A stretch of 37,334 nt of DNA from a virus. The position numbers and the translations under genes are program-made. Below, piece by piece: positions 27,440-36,560 of this stretch (positions are counted from its first letter, which is position 1; every line of letters begins with the position of its first letter). A model generated the notes under the pieces. That model made no database searches, was not told the origin of the DNA, and worked only from the letters and a program-made list of their open reading frames with translations. The stretch covers positions 1-37,334 of the IMG/VR virus record IMGVR_UViG_3300037488_000828; one strand, 5' to 3'.

Positions 27440-29332
27440 ATGGCCGGAGCCTGCACACTCACCGTTACTCCATTCGGGACAGGCAAACCTTCTCGCGTCC
27501 TCAACCATGTAAACATCGAATCGCATTCGGCGGAACCGTGGTTGGCGGAGGATAACTCAATCACCTCGGGTGTCCGGATCAGCGTGGTTGGAACCTGCAT
27601 GATGTCGGCGGAGGATTGGGCCGACATTCGCGTATCGCTCGGGAACAACTCGACGCGACTCGCATCCGCAACGATGACGCACCCGGTCGGCGGAGCCGCA
27701 TTGATCTCGTTGTCGTCGGCAACGAGCAGCATCGGAGGTCCGTGGCTCAAACTGACGGCGAATCAGGTCATCGGAGCCGGAGTCGCAATCGTGCGGTTCG
27801 AACTGACCGACACGACTACGGTTTGCGACCTTCCGGCGGTCAGCCATGTATGGACTCAGCGAATGGCGGTAGATGCAGTCGGACGGCTGACTCGTCAGAT
27901 CAATGGAACACTTCGCACGGTGCGGAACGCGACTTCCTCCGGCAGCACTCCTGCGATCAGGGGAAGCGCAGCATGGGATGCGACAAAGCCGTGGGCGGAC
28001 CTTTTCCGCCGCGCCATCCTGCCTGATGTCCCCGGACCCGGTTGGAGGCGTGAGTCGCAGGAGTTCGCCTACGACACGATTGGGACCGCGCTCGTCTATC
28101 AGATCATGGACAAGCAGTACGCATACGACCTGCCGAACGGGGTCCGTATGGGCGACATGGAGTTCAACTACGAGCGCACGGCTGAGAACGCGGGAATCGG
28201 GATGTGCCGCATCGCAGTCGATCTTGAAGGCGATCAAAACCTGATGACGCTCCCGACCGCAGGAATCTCCGGAAACAGGAAACTGGTGCAGGCCGCGGTT
28301 GCGCTCTCCAAAGCGCGAATCAACGCAAACTTCCCGAACTTCATCATCACTCGGATGTCGGTTACGGAGCGGAACATCCTCTCCGGATTCAATATCCGTT
28401 TCGAACTCGACGCGCAGGTTTATCCGGGCCTCACCCCATCGGGAAAGACTTCGGTTCTCGCACCACTCGCGTTCATGATCGGGCAACGATTTCAGATCGC
28501 CCGGACAGAGACTCGGACGATGGACGCATACGGTTCGTTTACGAACCTCAATGCTACGGCTGAATGCGGTGAGCCGGGTACGCCGCAGTCGTACTACATG
28601 GTCCCTCACTACATCAACAACATCCTCTCGGGGATGGACTGCGATAATGCAACCGCGCAACTTCCATACGCGACTCTGACGACGATTACGAATGCGAACA
28701 CATATGGGTCGATCACCATTGCGATCTGCGCCGACAACTACGGCATGGACGATGTCAACGGAGGTCTAACGGACGGCCTCCACGCAACCGAGCAGTCTCA
28801 GGAAGAGAATGCCGGGGGTGGCACTCAGATCGTCGCGCATTCGGTTTCGACTACGCGGGCGCGTTACGACTCCGGCATCGTGCGGATGTCCCCGATGTAC
28901 ACCGCAGGAGCCGATCTCGTCCTACAGACCCGCAAGCCGCTCGTCATTGTTTCGGAGCGCGTCGAGGTTTCCCGGGCTAACACCGCGCCGGACAAGGTCA
29001 TTCGCCCAATGCCTGCGGGAGCCATCCTGCTGCGGGACGAGTGGAATGTCGCATTCGGAAAGTTTGACCCGCAAGGCAATCGCCTGTTTACGGGGGTCTA
29101 CGACCGCACCTTCCAAATGTACGACAGCGGAGCCGGAGGAGCGGGATATGCGACGACCGCGACCGCTTACGCGGGCAATGTGCGGTCTTGGGCGGCTCCT
29201 AACGGAGTAATCCGACCGACCTTGTCCGCGCTCGGTACGACTGCTTCACAGGCTACAGGCAGCAGCGTGTTTACCGTTGATGCGGTCGCTTCGAATCAGT
29301 ACACGGTCCCATCGGAGTCCTTCGTGACATGA
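27440..29332 (+). CDS. Tail protein, distal tail region
   Basis: A 630-residue, beta-rich protein with few charges in its strands (for example GVRISVVGTCMMSAEDWADI, IGAGVAIVRFELTDTTTVC). It carries a central NILSGFNIRFELDAQVYPG and a Gly/Thr-rich C-terminus (SGAGGAGYATTATAYAGN). The position after the tape measure candidate and before a second large tail gene suggests a distal tail or baseplate component. I do not recognise a family. The stop overlaps the next start (ATGA). Confidence 0.62.
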   Translation: MAGACTLTVTPFGTGKPSRVLNHVNIESHSAEPWLAEDNSITSGVRISVVGTCMMSAEDWADIRVSLGNNSTRLASATMTHPVGGAALISLSSATSSIGGPWLKLTANQVIGAGVAIVRFELTDTTTVCDLPAVSHVWTQRMAVDAVGRLTRQINGTLRTVRNATSSGSTPAIRGSAAWDATKPWADLFRRAILPDVPGPGWRRESQEFAYDTIGTALVYQIMDKQYAYDLPNGVRMGDMEFNYERTAENAGIGMCRIAVDLEGDQNLMTLPTAGISGNRKLVQAAVALSKARINANFPNFIITRMSVTERNILSGFNIRFELDAQVYPGLTPSGKTSVLAPLAFMIGQRFQIARTETRTMDAYGSFTNLNATAECGEPGTPQSYYMVPHYINNILSGMDCDNATAQLPYATLTTITNANTYGSITIAICADNYGMDDVNGGLTDGLHATEQSQEENAGGGTQIVAHSVSTTRARYDSGIVRMSPMYTAGADLVLQTRKPLVIVSERVEVSRANTAPDKVIRPMPAGAILLRDEWNVAFGKFDPQGNRLFTGVYDRTFQMYDSGAGGAGYATTATAYAGNVRSWAAPNGVIRPTLSALGTTASQATGSSVFTVDAVASNQYTVPSESFVT

Positions 29333-31218
29333 TCGAAGCCTATTTCACAACCTCGGGCGGAACGATCATCCCCGCCATCATGCCGGACGAGGAGATCATA
29401 GAACTCGCCACGATGGCGGGTTTTTCGCTTGAAGACCTGTTCAGCATCGACATCCCCGGAGGAGCGAGCAGGCACACGACGATCCGTGCAATCGTTTCTC
29501 AGTCGCAGATTGCGACCCTGTATGCAAGCAATGGCACATACGGGACAGCCTCATGCACCTTCTCATGGCGCGAATCTACGACTGCAACGGCGAAGTCGAT
29601 TGCCGTCACGCTGCTGCCTCCGAAGCCTCTGTTCATGGTTCCGGGTCATGCGGGCATCTCGGTGGTCGAGGCAGTCGATGTTCGTTATTGGTGGAAGCGG
29701 ACGATTACCAATGACGGCATCCTGAGTCAGCAGTTCGGACCTCTGATGTCGTCGGATGGAAGGTGGCAGACAGCCGGAGTTAGCCTTGGCACGACTCCTC
29801 TAACGGTGATTACTACCCTGCGTGGCAATCTTCTTGTCGGATCATTCTCTACGGCGGGGTTTACTCCTGATGCATCGCTGATAAACAGGATCGTAGATCA
29901 TCGGTTTACGCCGGACATGAGCATCGCGATGGCGTTGGACATCGCCTTGTCGGCGTTCGGGTATGTGTTGGTATGGAACCCGGCGGTCGCGCAGACCTAT
30001 TCGCTCGCGCAGATCAAGGACGACACGACGATCATCAACAGTTGGATGACGAGCAACTTGCGAGCGTACGCAGGCGGTCTTGAACCGACGAGCGACGACA
30101 CGGCGTTTAGCGAGACACTTCTGACGGCGTGGAACAGCACGGCCAATACGCAGGTCAATCGGATGCCGGATCAACTCAGCATCTCGTTTCCGTATCGCAC
30201 GGTCGAGGGGATGACTGAGTACAACAATGAATCGCCGGGCGTTCTGCCGAGCCGTCTGAAGTTTGCACAGCAGTCTGAGTTCTCTATTCAACAGGACTTC
30301 GTGACGGGACGAGCGCGAAAGATCAATGCCACCGCTTCGGTGTTGCGGGAACCTCGCCCTCTTGTGGCTCCGGCGAGTATTCCATTCGACCCCACTACCG
30401 GAACCGCCAACACTCTGAACTCTCCGACTCCTCCGGCATGGAACTGGACTGCGTTCCGAACCGCCGTTGGAGATGTGCTTGAGAACCGTTGTCAGATGTC
30501 GATTGGGCGCGTGGTGTGGATGGGATGGCCCGATCTTCCTGTCGGCGCATTCCGCGGAACGATGCTGAGGTATCACCTCGGCAAGCGCACCAACAAGTTC
30601 GTCAAGGACCGTGCGACCGAAGAGGAGGTCGTAACTGAAACTCAGTTGGTCCCGATCACGACCACGATCTGCGATGACGACGATTGGGTACTCGGATCGA
30701 ATGGTGTCGCAGAACACCATCCGAATCAGGTCTTCATTGGCAAGGGTCTTGCTCATGCTCGGAGGCTGTCGAGCGGAGTAACGACGATTGATGTTGCTCC
30801 TCCGAACTGTCGCATCTTCCCCGCAATCATTACTGGTGCTTCCCGCATGGCCGCGAGCGGCAACGGATACTGGAAGTGGGTTTACACCTTCGCGGAGCGC
30901 GAGCCGAACCCGCTTGCAAATGACCCGCATTCGGTTTCCGCCGCACCGTTCGACCGGAACAGCACGGCCCGCAACATGATCGAAAATCCCAACATTTACC
31001 TCGGCGCGGGCAACGCGGGAAACCTGATCTCGCCCGGCGTGCTTCAGTCGCATTACCTGCCCAACGCAACCATCGACTGTCTCCCCATCTGCAACGGGGC
31101 CATCGTGATGATGTGCGAGCAATACCTGACGATCTACACCGAATCAGGAAGCCCTCCGTTTGGAGTCGAATACTGGTTTAGCGTCCCGAACGCCGTCAAA
31201 GTGACCTGTGTTGAATAA
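29329..31218 (+). CDS. Tail hub or tip protein
   Basis: A 629-residue protein almost equal in length to its upstream neighbour. It has an N-terminal beta domain (SRHTTIRAIVSQSQIATLY), a middle with FTPDMSIAMALDIALSAFGY, a recurrent motif of tail hub proteins that dock the tube, and a long beta C-terminus. A hub role, connecting tube and fibres, is inferred from that motif and from gene order. No enzymatic lysin domain is seen in it. Confidence 0.6.
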   Translation: MIEAYFTTSGGTIIPAIMPDEEIIELATMAGFSLEDLFSIDIPGGASRHTTIRAIVSQSQIATLYASNGTYGTASCTFSWRESTTATAKSIAVTLLPPKPLFMVPGHAGISVVEAVDVRYWWKRTITNDGILSQQFGPLMSSDGRWQTAGVSLGTTPLTVITTLRGNLLVGSFSTAGFTPDASLINRIVDHRFTPDMSIAMALDIALSAFGYVLVWNPAVAQTYSLAQIKDDTTIINSWMTSNLRAYAGGLEPTSDDTAFSETLLTAWNSTANTQVNRMPDQLSISFPYRTVEGMTEYNNESPGVLPSRLKFAQQSEFSIQQDFVTGRARKINATASVLREPRPLVAPASIPFDPTTGTANTLNSPTPPAWNWTAFRTAVGDVLENRCQMSIGRVVWMGWPDLPVGAFRGTMLRYHLGKRTNKFVKDRATEEEVVTETQLVPITTTICDDDDWVLGSNGVAEHHPNQVFIGKGLAHARRLSSGVTTIDVAPPNCRIFPAIITGASRMAASGNGYWKWVYTFAEREPNPLANDPHSVSAAPFDRNSTARNMIENPNIYLGAGNAGNLISPGVLQSHYLPNATIDCLPICNGAIVMMCEQYLTIYTESGSPPFGVEYWFSVPNAVKVTCVE

Positions 31219-31227
31219 GGAACGACC

Positions 31228-31569
31228 ATGACTCGTTGGAACCTCATCTTCGCTAAGAACCGGACCTATCAGCAGACGATTACGGTCGATGGAGTTGCCG
31301 ACATCGCCACGGCTACGGGTTGGTTTATCGTGTGCGCTTTCCCGAACGAGGCTCCGTTCCTGACCGCATCGACGGCGAACGGGATGCTGACGGCGGGCGC
31401 AACGACGAATCAGAAAGTGATGACAGTCACCGCGGCGACTACCAATGCGTTTGAAACAGGCAACGGTCGATTCGACTTCTACATTGAGTGGGCGGGCGGA
31501 GTCCGACGACCGTATTACATCGGCGGGCAGGTGCAGGTGCTGCCGTATGCCGGAGAGGTCAGCCCATGA
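31228..31569 (+). CDS. Small baseplate-type beta protein
   Basis: A 113-residue protein starting at the ATG at 31228 behind AAGGA. The strand pattern and the sequence TTNAFETGNGRFDFYIEWAGG then IGGQVQVLP resemble an immunoglobulin-like or BppU-type N-terminal domain that precedes fibres. Its stop overlaps the fibre gene (ATGA). Probably the adaptor between hub and fibre. Family membership is by pattern only. Confidence 0.58.
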   Translation: MTRWNLIFAKNRTYQQTITVDGVADIATATGWFIVCAFPNEAPFLTASTANGMLTAGATTNQKVMTVTAATTNAFETGNGRFDFYIEWAGGVRRPYYIGGQVQVLPYAGEVSP

Positions 31570-33218
31570 CGACGATCAATGTGTCGAATCCCGCGGTTAC
31601 GGTCAATGTGGCTAATACCGATGTGACCGTGACGGTGTCTGATTCCGCCGTAACCCTGACTGTGCAGCAGGGTCAGCCCGGTCCTCCGGGTCCGGCAGGC
31701 GGCGTGAACTCGGTTACAGGGACCGCGAATGAAGTCACGGTGTCACCGACGACCGGAGCGGTCGTTGTCGGTCTTCCCGACTCAATCGTCGTGCAGGAGG
31801 TCAATACCGATTGGATCGACTTCAGCAAGACCCCGATTACGACTGATGCTCAGGCGCGGACCTATTGGGATTCCACATACGAAACCCTGACGCTCGGACT
31901 TGATTCCAATGTCCAGTTGAAGATGGGACAGGGTCTATACAAGCGGGGTCGCAATCAGAGCGGCGTTACGATCAACAAGGGAGAGGTCGTCTTCATCTCG
32001 GGATCTCATGCGCTGACCGAAATCGGCATCAACCTTGCATCGGCTCTGTTCGAATCGACAAGCGCGAATACCATCGGAATGGCAGCAGAGTCAATCGCCG
32101 CCAACACGACCGGGTTTGTGCAGGTGTTCGGATACCTGACCGGGATAACCACGAACAACTCAAACTTCCCTGCAACCGAAGGCGAGCCGTTTTACCTTGC
32201 GACTACCGCCGGATCGACGACCCCCACGATCCCGACTCAGCCGTTGCACGGCGTTCGACTCGGGTTCCTTGCGAAACGCGCAGGTGCAGGTGCAGGCTCC
32301 GTGTTTATCTCGCCGCAGAACTATCAGGAACTTGAGGAACTGTCGGATGTCCTGATCGGGACGGCGAGCGGCGGAACCGCGCTTGCCGATGGCGATGTCC
32401 TGTCGTGGGTTGCCGCGCAGAGCGTGTGGCGAAACAAGGTTCCGAAGAGCGTGACGGTCAACCTGCAGGAGTTTTACGACGACACGCCGAACGGAGGCTC
32501 CGCTACCGGGACCGTGTGGACAAAGCCGACCGGAGCGATTTCCGTTCTTGTGCAGATGTGCGGCGGAGGCGCATCGGGCGTAAACGGGTCAACCAGTCTC
32601 CCCGGAGTGGGTGGCGGTGGAGGCGGTTATGTCGAAACGACATTCCGGGCGACTGATCTTCCTGCAACCGTCAACATCGTGATTGGCGCGGGTGGAACTT
32701 CCGGAAGCGGAACCGACACAGGCGGTACATCTCAGTTCGGGACTACCGACATCTTCGTGCAGATTCCGGGAGGACGCGGCAGTACCTCATCCAATGCCTA
32801 CACCTCTCGGTTGGCGAATATGTGGGGGGCAGGCGGCAGTACCGGATTAGGGGGCCTTTATGGAGGTCAGGGACCGGGCGGTGGCGGCGCAGGAGGTAGC
32901 ACGACAGTTGGTAATGCAGGCGGTCTTGCTCGTCGGCTTTCGTACATCGCAGGTAACACGCCGACGACAGGTGGCGGTGGAACAGGCGGAGCGACGAACG
33001 GAGGCGCGGGCGGAGATGGCATTATCCGCTCTCACGCGATTGGATTCGGTGATGGCGGCGGCGGCGGCGGGTCCGGCCTCACGCTTACGGGAGGCACGGG
33101 TGGTAAGGGCATCCGCGGCGGCGGCGGAGGAGGAGGAGGAATCGGATCAGCCTTCGGCGGAACCGCAGGTCGCGGCGGCAACGGTTACATCCGCGTTACC
33201 ACAATCTGCTATGCGTAA
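31566..33218 (+). CDS. Tail fibre with polyglycine C-terminal domain
   Basis: A 550-residue receptor-binding candidate. The N-terminus has repeated strands (AVTVNVANTDVTVTVSDSAV), then a short collagen-like GQPGPPGPAGG at 36-46. The middle is a beta domain with SGVTINKGEVVFISG and SVFISPQNYQELEELSDV. From about residue 350 the protein is dominated by Gly blocks (GVGGGGGGYV, GGQGPGGGGAGG, GDGGGGGGSG, GGGGGGGGIGS). Such Gly-rich regions form polyglycine-II sandwiches in phage adhesins and expose variable loops for receptor contact. The start overlaps the preceding gene. It is the most likely host-range determinant here. Confidence 0.8.
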   Translation: MTTINVSNPAVTVNVANTDVTVTVSDSAVTLTVQQGQPGPPGPAGGVNSVTGTANEVTVSPTTGAVVVGLPDSIVVQEVNTDWIDFSKTPITTDAQARTYWDSTYETLTLGLDSNVQLKMGQGLYKRGRNQSGVTINKGEVVFISGSHALTEIGINLASALFESTSANTIGMAAESIAANTTGFVQVFGYLTGITTNNSNFPATEGEPFYLATTAGSTTPTIPTQPLHGVRLGFLAKRAGAGAGSVFISPQNYQELEELSDVLIGTASGGTALADGDVLSWVAAQSVWRNKVPKSVTVNLQEFYDDTPNGGSATGTVWTKPTGAISVLVQMCGGGASGVNGSTSLPGVGGGGGGYVETTFRATDLPATVNIVIGAGGTSGSGTDTGGTSQFGTTDIFVQIPGGRGSTSSNAYTSRLANMWGAGGSTGLGGLYGGQGPGGGGAGGSTTVGNAGGLARRLSYIAGNTPTTGGGGTGGATNGGAGGDGIIRSHAIGFGDGGGGGGSGLTLTGGTGGKGIRGGGGGGGGIGSAFGGTAGRGGNGYIRVTTICYA

Positions 33219-33227
33219 GGAGCAGTC

Positions 33228-33407
33228 ATGCAGACATTTGCAGTCGTTATCAACGGTGTCGTAGACAATGTGATTCAGTATGATGGCGGATGGAGCGAAA
33301 TCCCTACGACTTGGGAGTTGATTCGGGTCAACCAGTTTGAAATCGTTCAACTAGGTTGTATCTATGATGCTGCTTCCACGCCTCGGTTTTACGCTCCGGA
33401 GACTTAG
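33228..33407 (+). CDS. Small 59-aa hypothetical protein after the fibre
   Basis: A short protein starting at the ATG at 33228 with AAGGAGC upstream and ending at the TAG at 33405-33407. It begins MQTFAVVINGVVDNVIQYDG and ends FYAPET, a beta-hairpin followed by a loop, as in small proteins that accompany tail fibres (similar to tip attachment or fibre chaperones). Ten bases separate it from the fibre stop. No hydrophobic helix. Function unproven. Confidence 0.68.
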   Translation: MQTFAVVINGVVDNVIQYDGGWSEIPTTWELIRVNQFEIVQLGCIYDAASTPRFYAPET

Positions 33408-33409
33408 CC

Positions 33410-33592
33410 GTGACCGTAGAAACCCTTAGTACGATTATCGCGCCTATCGCCACTATCGTCGGCGCAACGGCATGGCTGCACTCAAGCCTCTCCGCCCTGC
33501 GTGAGCAGATCGCGGGAATGAGGCGGGACATCGACCACCTACAGTCGGAAGTCAATCGACTGCGGGACCAACAGAACGGAGTTCACCGATGA
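33410..33592 (+). CDS. Small membrane protein with coiled coil (XhlA-like)
   Basis: A 60-residue protein from GTG 33410. Residues 5-24 (TLSTIIAPIATIVGATAWLH) are a membrane segment. Residues 28-55 (SALREQIAGMRRDIDHLQSE, then VNRLRDQ) form a coiled coil. This matches small XhlA- or spanin-type lysis helpers. It lies before the holin-like gene with a 4-base overlap. The lysis role is inferred from topology and context. Confidence 0.65.
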   Translation: MTVETLSTIIAPIATIVGATAWLHSSLSALREQIAGMRRDIDHLQSEVNRLRDQQNGVHR

Positions 33593-33789
33593 AGGCATCT
33601 TGGCGTACCACGGCGGCGGGCATTGGCGCGATTCTCGTTGCGCTCGGCAGCGCGGCAACCTCAGCGTTCGACAACGATCCGGCGACCGTAGCGGATTGGG
33701 GTTCGGTCGTTGCAGCAATGATCGCAGGCATTGGTCTGATCTTCGCCCGCGATGACAAGGTCAGCAGCGAAAAAGCCGGGGCTGTGTGA
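33589..33789 (+). CDS. Holin-like protein with two membrane segments
   Basis: A 66-residue protein with TM1 at 7-26 (TAAGIGAILVALGSAATSAF), a short loop DNDPATVADWG and TM2 at 39-52 (SVVAAMIAGIGLIF), then ARDDKVSSEKAG. I recall near-identical layouts as a conserved small phage protein. It is likely a holin or membrane-organising lysis protein. There is no adjacent recognisable endolysin. It starts in a 4-base overlap with the previous gene. Confidence 0.72.
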   Translation: MKASWRTTAAGIGAILVALGSAATSAFDNDPATVADWGSVVAAMIAGIGLIFARDDKVSSEKAGAV

Positions 33790-34142
33790 ACGACGAATAC
33801 GACACTTGGTTTGCGGACAACGCACCATGCTCGACAGAGTCATCGCGCAGATCATCCTCGCCCTTATGTCGTACCTTGAAAAACGGATGGAGCGTGGCTC
33901 TGTGGCGGTCGATGCTGATGTGGACCGTGATCGCCTTCGGCGTGGTGGTTCTCGCATTCGCGATTGGCTGCGGCAGCAGGGCGGTGTTCATTCCGGATCA
34001 AAGCCCGGTGAGACTCGGCCCGGGGATCAAGGGCCGGGTGTGGATGCTCGTTGACGGCACTTGGACCCTGTCGAACAACGCAATCGAACTGCCGGAAGGA
34101 ATGTACATCGTCCCTCCGCGGTTCGTTGAGGAGAACGAGTGA
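33786..34142 (+). CDS. Phage lipoprotein, possible outer spanin
   Basis: A 118-residue protein from GTG 33786. A Ser/Arg-rich start leads to a hydrophobic stretch (WTVIAFGVVVLAFAIGC, about 46-62) that ends in AIGC, a lipobox with the Cys ready for lipidation. The mature part has VFIPDQSPVRLGPGIKGRV and LPEGMYIVPP, which I recall from other phage lipoproteins. The position after the XhlA- and holin-like genes suggests lysis or superinfection control. The long N-terminal extension ahead of the hydrophobic part is unusual for a signal peptide, and a shorter start is possible. Confidence 0.62.
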   Translation: MNDEYDTWFADNAPCSTESSRRSSSPLCRTLKNGWSVALWRSMLMWTVIAFGVVVLAFAIGCGSRAVFIPDQSPVRLGPGIKGRVWMLVDGTWTLSNNAIELPEGMYIVPPRFVEENE

Positions 34143-35998
34143 GCGCGACGACCTATGCGACTTGTTGCTGTGGGGGAACAGGACTGTACTACGCGCTCAA
34201 GTGCGTGGACTTTTACAGCAACTACTGCTGCCTTCACTCCTGCGAACTCGCGCCCGCTCGCATCAATCTCTGCCCGGACTATCTCGCTTCCATTGGCGTT
34301 CCGGTCCCTCCGACTGTGGGGATGTGTTACATCATCGCGTACGACTGCTGCGCGTACTACCTCGCCGGATTTGAGGATGTCCCGTGTTGTCCGGCGGGTT
34401 CTCCGTATCCGTGCAATGTCGGCGTTCTCGTCGCAACCTACCCGTCGAACAACGAGCCGTGCTGCCGACCGTACAGCACCCCGAAACTGCCTCCCGGCGA
34501 GATGGGTCTGATCGCTTGCGATGATTGCGCTCCGCAGTTCGGCGGGTACATCATTGCGAACAACAACGACCCTTGCCATGAGTACATCGCGGACTGCTAC
34601 GACCTCTGCGATCAGTACGGACTCGTCAAAGGCAAGGAACTGACGATCCGCTCGACGCTGTCCGTGTGCAACACCGTACTTGGCATCGCAATCGGGGAGC
34701 GATGCGATCACGGTCCTCCGGACACGCTATTCAAGGTAACGCGCAAGGCGGAGCAGCAGATGGGAACCTGCGTCGAGGATTGCCCGTCGTACAACGGAGT
34801 TCCGCTCGTTCCCTGCACTCCTCTGCCTACCCTGTGCAGCAACGAGAAGATGCAGTTTTGGTTTACCTATCAGAGTTGCGATCCGCTCGACTGCCCAAGT
34901 ACGGTTGCGTTTGACTGTTGTGGCGGCTACAGCCCTTGCTTTACCGACCCGCTGATCTGCGATTCGCTCCTCGACCCGCGGACGACTTGCGAGATCAAGA
35001 CCTGTTACGCGGTCGGAGACTGCGAAGGAGAGGATGATTGGTTCCACGACGAAGAGGTCATGACAATCGACATCCCGGACTGCGTGTTCATTGGACGCGG
35101 CATCGACCCGAACAACCAAGCGCAGTTGGAGAACTACATCCGGAACACATTCATCGTTATCTCTGATCGCAACACGACGACCTGTTGGGGCGACATCGCA
35201 ACCATTCGCTTTGAAATCTGCGGACTCGACATCGACATCGTCAGCGGTCAGGCAACGACACTCGCGTACAAGATCAACTACAGGCTCGGCGCATTGATGC
35301 AGGCGACTGCGACCTCTCCGTGGGCTGACCACTATTGGTTTGGCACTCGTCAGCCGTGCATTCCATGCGTAGAAGGGCAGACCTGTACACGACCCGATTA
35401 CCGTGAAGGCGACGACCTGTTGATCGGGACAATCGTCTACACGCCTGCAAACTTTACCGTGCGGGTTCAGATCGTCGGTCGTTCGAAGCGCAAGCACATC
35501 TGCGTGGCTCAGGGCATGAACAGCGAGTTCAACTGTCGTGGATTTGCGACCGACACCGCGACCGTGACTGCTGCCGTATCGGCCCGTGGACCGTATCCCT
35601 ACACCCTGCATTGCCTGTCGCTCCCGGAGTTCGACTCCGGCCTGCGGTACGACATGGTCAATGTCGAGGAGCCGCAGACAACGACTGTTATCTGCACCGG
35701 GCTGAATACGACTCAGGTAGTCACGGCCTGTGAGGGAACGGCGGGGTATCCGCTCTACAACATCTATCAGACCATCGGGGGTGTTCAAACCCTGATTACT
35801 CGCGGATACCTCGACGGCCTGTGTGTGCAGATGCCCGCTCCGCGCCGGAACTGCCGCTGCTATCCTTTCCTGTACGAACCTTGTCCTTGCGAGGCAGAAA
35901 CCTGCCCGCAGGCTTGCATCGGCGTGTTCCAAAACGCGGATGTGTTCTGCCAAGCGACTGCGAGCGGTATGCCGGAAATCACTTGGTGCGGGCAATGA
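34139..35998 (+). CDS. 619-aa Cys-rich protein of unknown function
   Basis: GTG 34139 overlaps the lipoprotein stop. I count about 56 Cys in 619 residues (near 9%), many paired as CC, CxxC or CxC (for example CCCGG at 9-13, NEPCCRPY, FDCCGGYSPC, RNCRCYPFLYEPCPC, then TCPQAC near the end). There is no signal peptide or membrane segment. It is very long for a metal-binding or disulfide protein. Either it sits outside the cell on the virion, where disulfides form, or it binds many metal ions. No repeat family recognised. Confidence 0.72.
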   Translation: MSATTYATCCCGGTGLYYALKCVDFYSNYCCLHSCELAPARINLCPDYLASIGVPVPPTVGMCYIIAYDCCAYYLAGFEDVPCCPAGSPYPCNVGVLVATYPSNNEPCCRPYSTPKLPPGEMGLIACDDCAPQFGGYIIANNNDPCHEYIADCYDLCDQYGLVKGKELTIRSTLSVCNTVLGIAIGERCDHGPPDTLFKVTRKAEQQMGTCVEDCPSYNGVPLVPCTPLPTLCSNEKMQFWFTYQSCDPLDCPSTVAFDCCGGYSPCFTDPLICDSLLDPRTTCEIKTCYAVGDCEGEDDWFHDEEVMTIDIPDCVFIGRGIDPNNQAQLENYIRNTFIVISDRNTTTCWGDIATIRFEICGLDIDIVSGQATTLAYKINYRLGALMQATATSPWADHYWFGTRQPCIPCVEGQTCTRPDYREGDDLLIGTIVYTPANFTVRVQIVGRSKRKHICVAQGMNSEFNCRGFATDTATVTAAVSARGPYPYTLHCLSLPEFDSGLRYDMVNVEEPQTTTVICTGLNTTQVVTACEGTAGYPLYNIYQTIGGVQTLITRGYLDGLCVQMPAPRRNCRCYPFLYEPCPCEAETCPQACIGVFQNADVFCQATASGMPEITWCGQ

Positions 35999-36393
35999 CC
36001 ATGAAGGACATCGGCACTATCAGCGTTCGTCCGGGAGTCCAACTCCCCATCATCGACTGCAAGAAATGGCGGATCGTGCATGGCAATCCCGATTGCTCGG
36101 ATTCCCATGACCTCTCCTCCTGCGAAACCTGCGAACACCGTGTTTCGCGGGACGGGAACCTGACTGATCCGCCCCTGTTCGGGGATTCGCCTCTACCGCG
36201 CCGCGCACCGCCGCCCCCACCCGCCACCCATCCCGAATCGACGGAGGCCGCAGACGGCAAATGGCGCGGCCTTGGCGATGTCGTGGCTTCGGCAACGAAA
36301 GCGGTCGGGATCTCGCCGTGCGGAGGATGCCGGAAGCGGCAGGAGTTGCTGAACAAGATCGTGCCGTTCAGCGGCGATGCACCCGAAAAATAA
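35995..36393 (+). CDS. Small Cys-motif protein, last rightward gene
   Basis: A 132-residue protein from the ATG at 35995 (overlapping the previous stop); a second ATG at 36001 is possible. It has SSCETCEHRVS at about 42-52, a Pro-rich middle (RRAPPPPPATHPE), and the ending GISPCGGCRKRQELLNKIVPF, a Cys-Gly-Gly-Cys motif I recall from the ends of small phage proteins. The latter might bind an Fe-S cluster or metal, or act in thiol chemistry with the Cys-rich neighbour. It is the last gene before the terminator. Confidence 0.7.
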   Translation: MTMKDIGTISVRPGVQLPIIDCKKWRIVHGNPDCSDSHDLSSCETCEHRVSRDGNLTDPPLFGDSPLPRRAPPPPPATHPESTEAADGKWRGLGDVVASATKAVGISPCGGCRKRQELLNKIVPFSGDAPEK

Positions 36394-36427
36394 AACTCCC
36401 CCCGGCAGATCGGCTTGCCGGAGGGAG
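36386..36427 (-). terminator. Rho-independent terminator of the leftward unit
   Basis: On the minus strand CTCCCTCCGGCA pairs with TGCCGGGGGGAG (12 bp, one T-G) around AGCCGATC, followed by TTTTATTTTT. It ends the unit that includes the YkgJ-type gene. Its U-tract overlaps the stop of the rightward gene at 36393, so it sits between convergent genes and may also block rightward transcripts weakly. Confidence 0.9.
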
Positions 36428-36455
36428 CAGGGGAAAAGATCTCGGTGAGGCCGCG

Positions 36456-36560
36456 CTAGGCGACAGGCCAAATATACGGCAGATTGTCGGGGACTGTCCA
36501 CCCGAAAGTGCAGTAATACTGTGGATTCTTGCGGAGCAGGTTGCTGAGGAAGGTCTGCAT
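36456..36560 (-). CDS. Small 34-aa coupled protein downstream of the YkgJ-type gene
   Basis: The ATG at 36560 shares one base with the stop of the preceding gene (TGATG), so translation is coupled. The 34-residue product starts MQTFLSNLLRKNPQYYC and is basic and aromatic, with Phe, Tyr and Trp spread through its second half. It ends at TAG 36458-36456, 28 bases before the terminator. The frame is short, so real coding is inferred from coupling and position rather than length. No motif recognised. Confidence 0.55.
   Translation of the reverse strand: MQTFLSNLLRKNPQYYCTFGWTVPDNLPYIWPVA

Noticed and set aside
29842-31122. A 426-codon open frame on the minus strand
   Set aside because: Antisense shadow of the tail hub gene, with low-complexity Arg/His-rich translation and no motif.
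32560-33200. CRISPR-like or tandem repeats
   Set aside because: The repeats are irregular Gly-codon blocks within the fibre gene, with no constant repeat and spacer length.
34727-35995. A 422-codon open frame on the minus strand
   Set aside because: Antisense to the Cys-rich gene. The Cys codons in that gene suppress stops opposite; no start signal.
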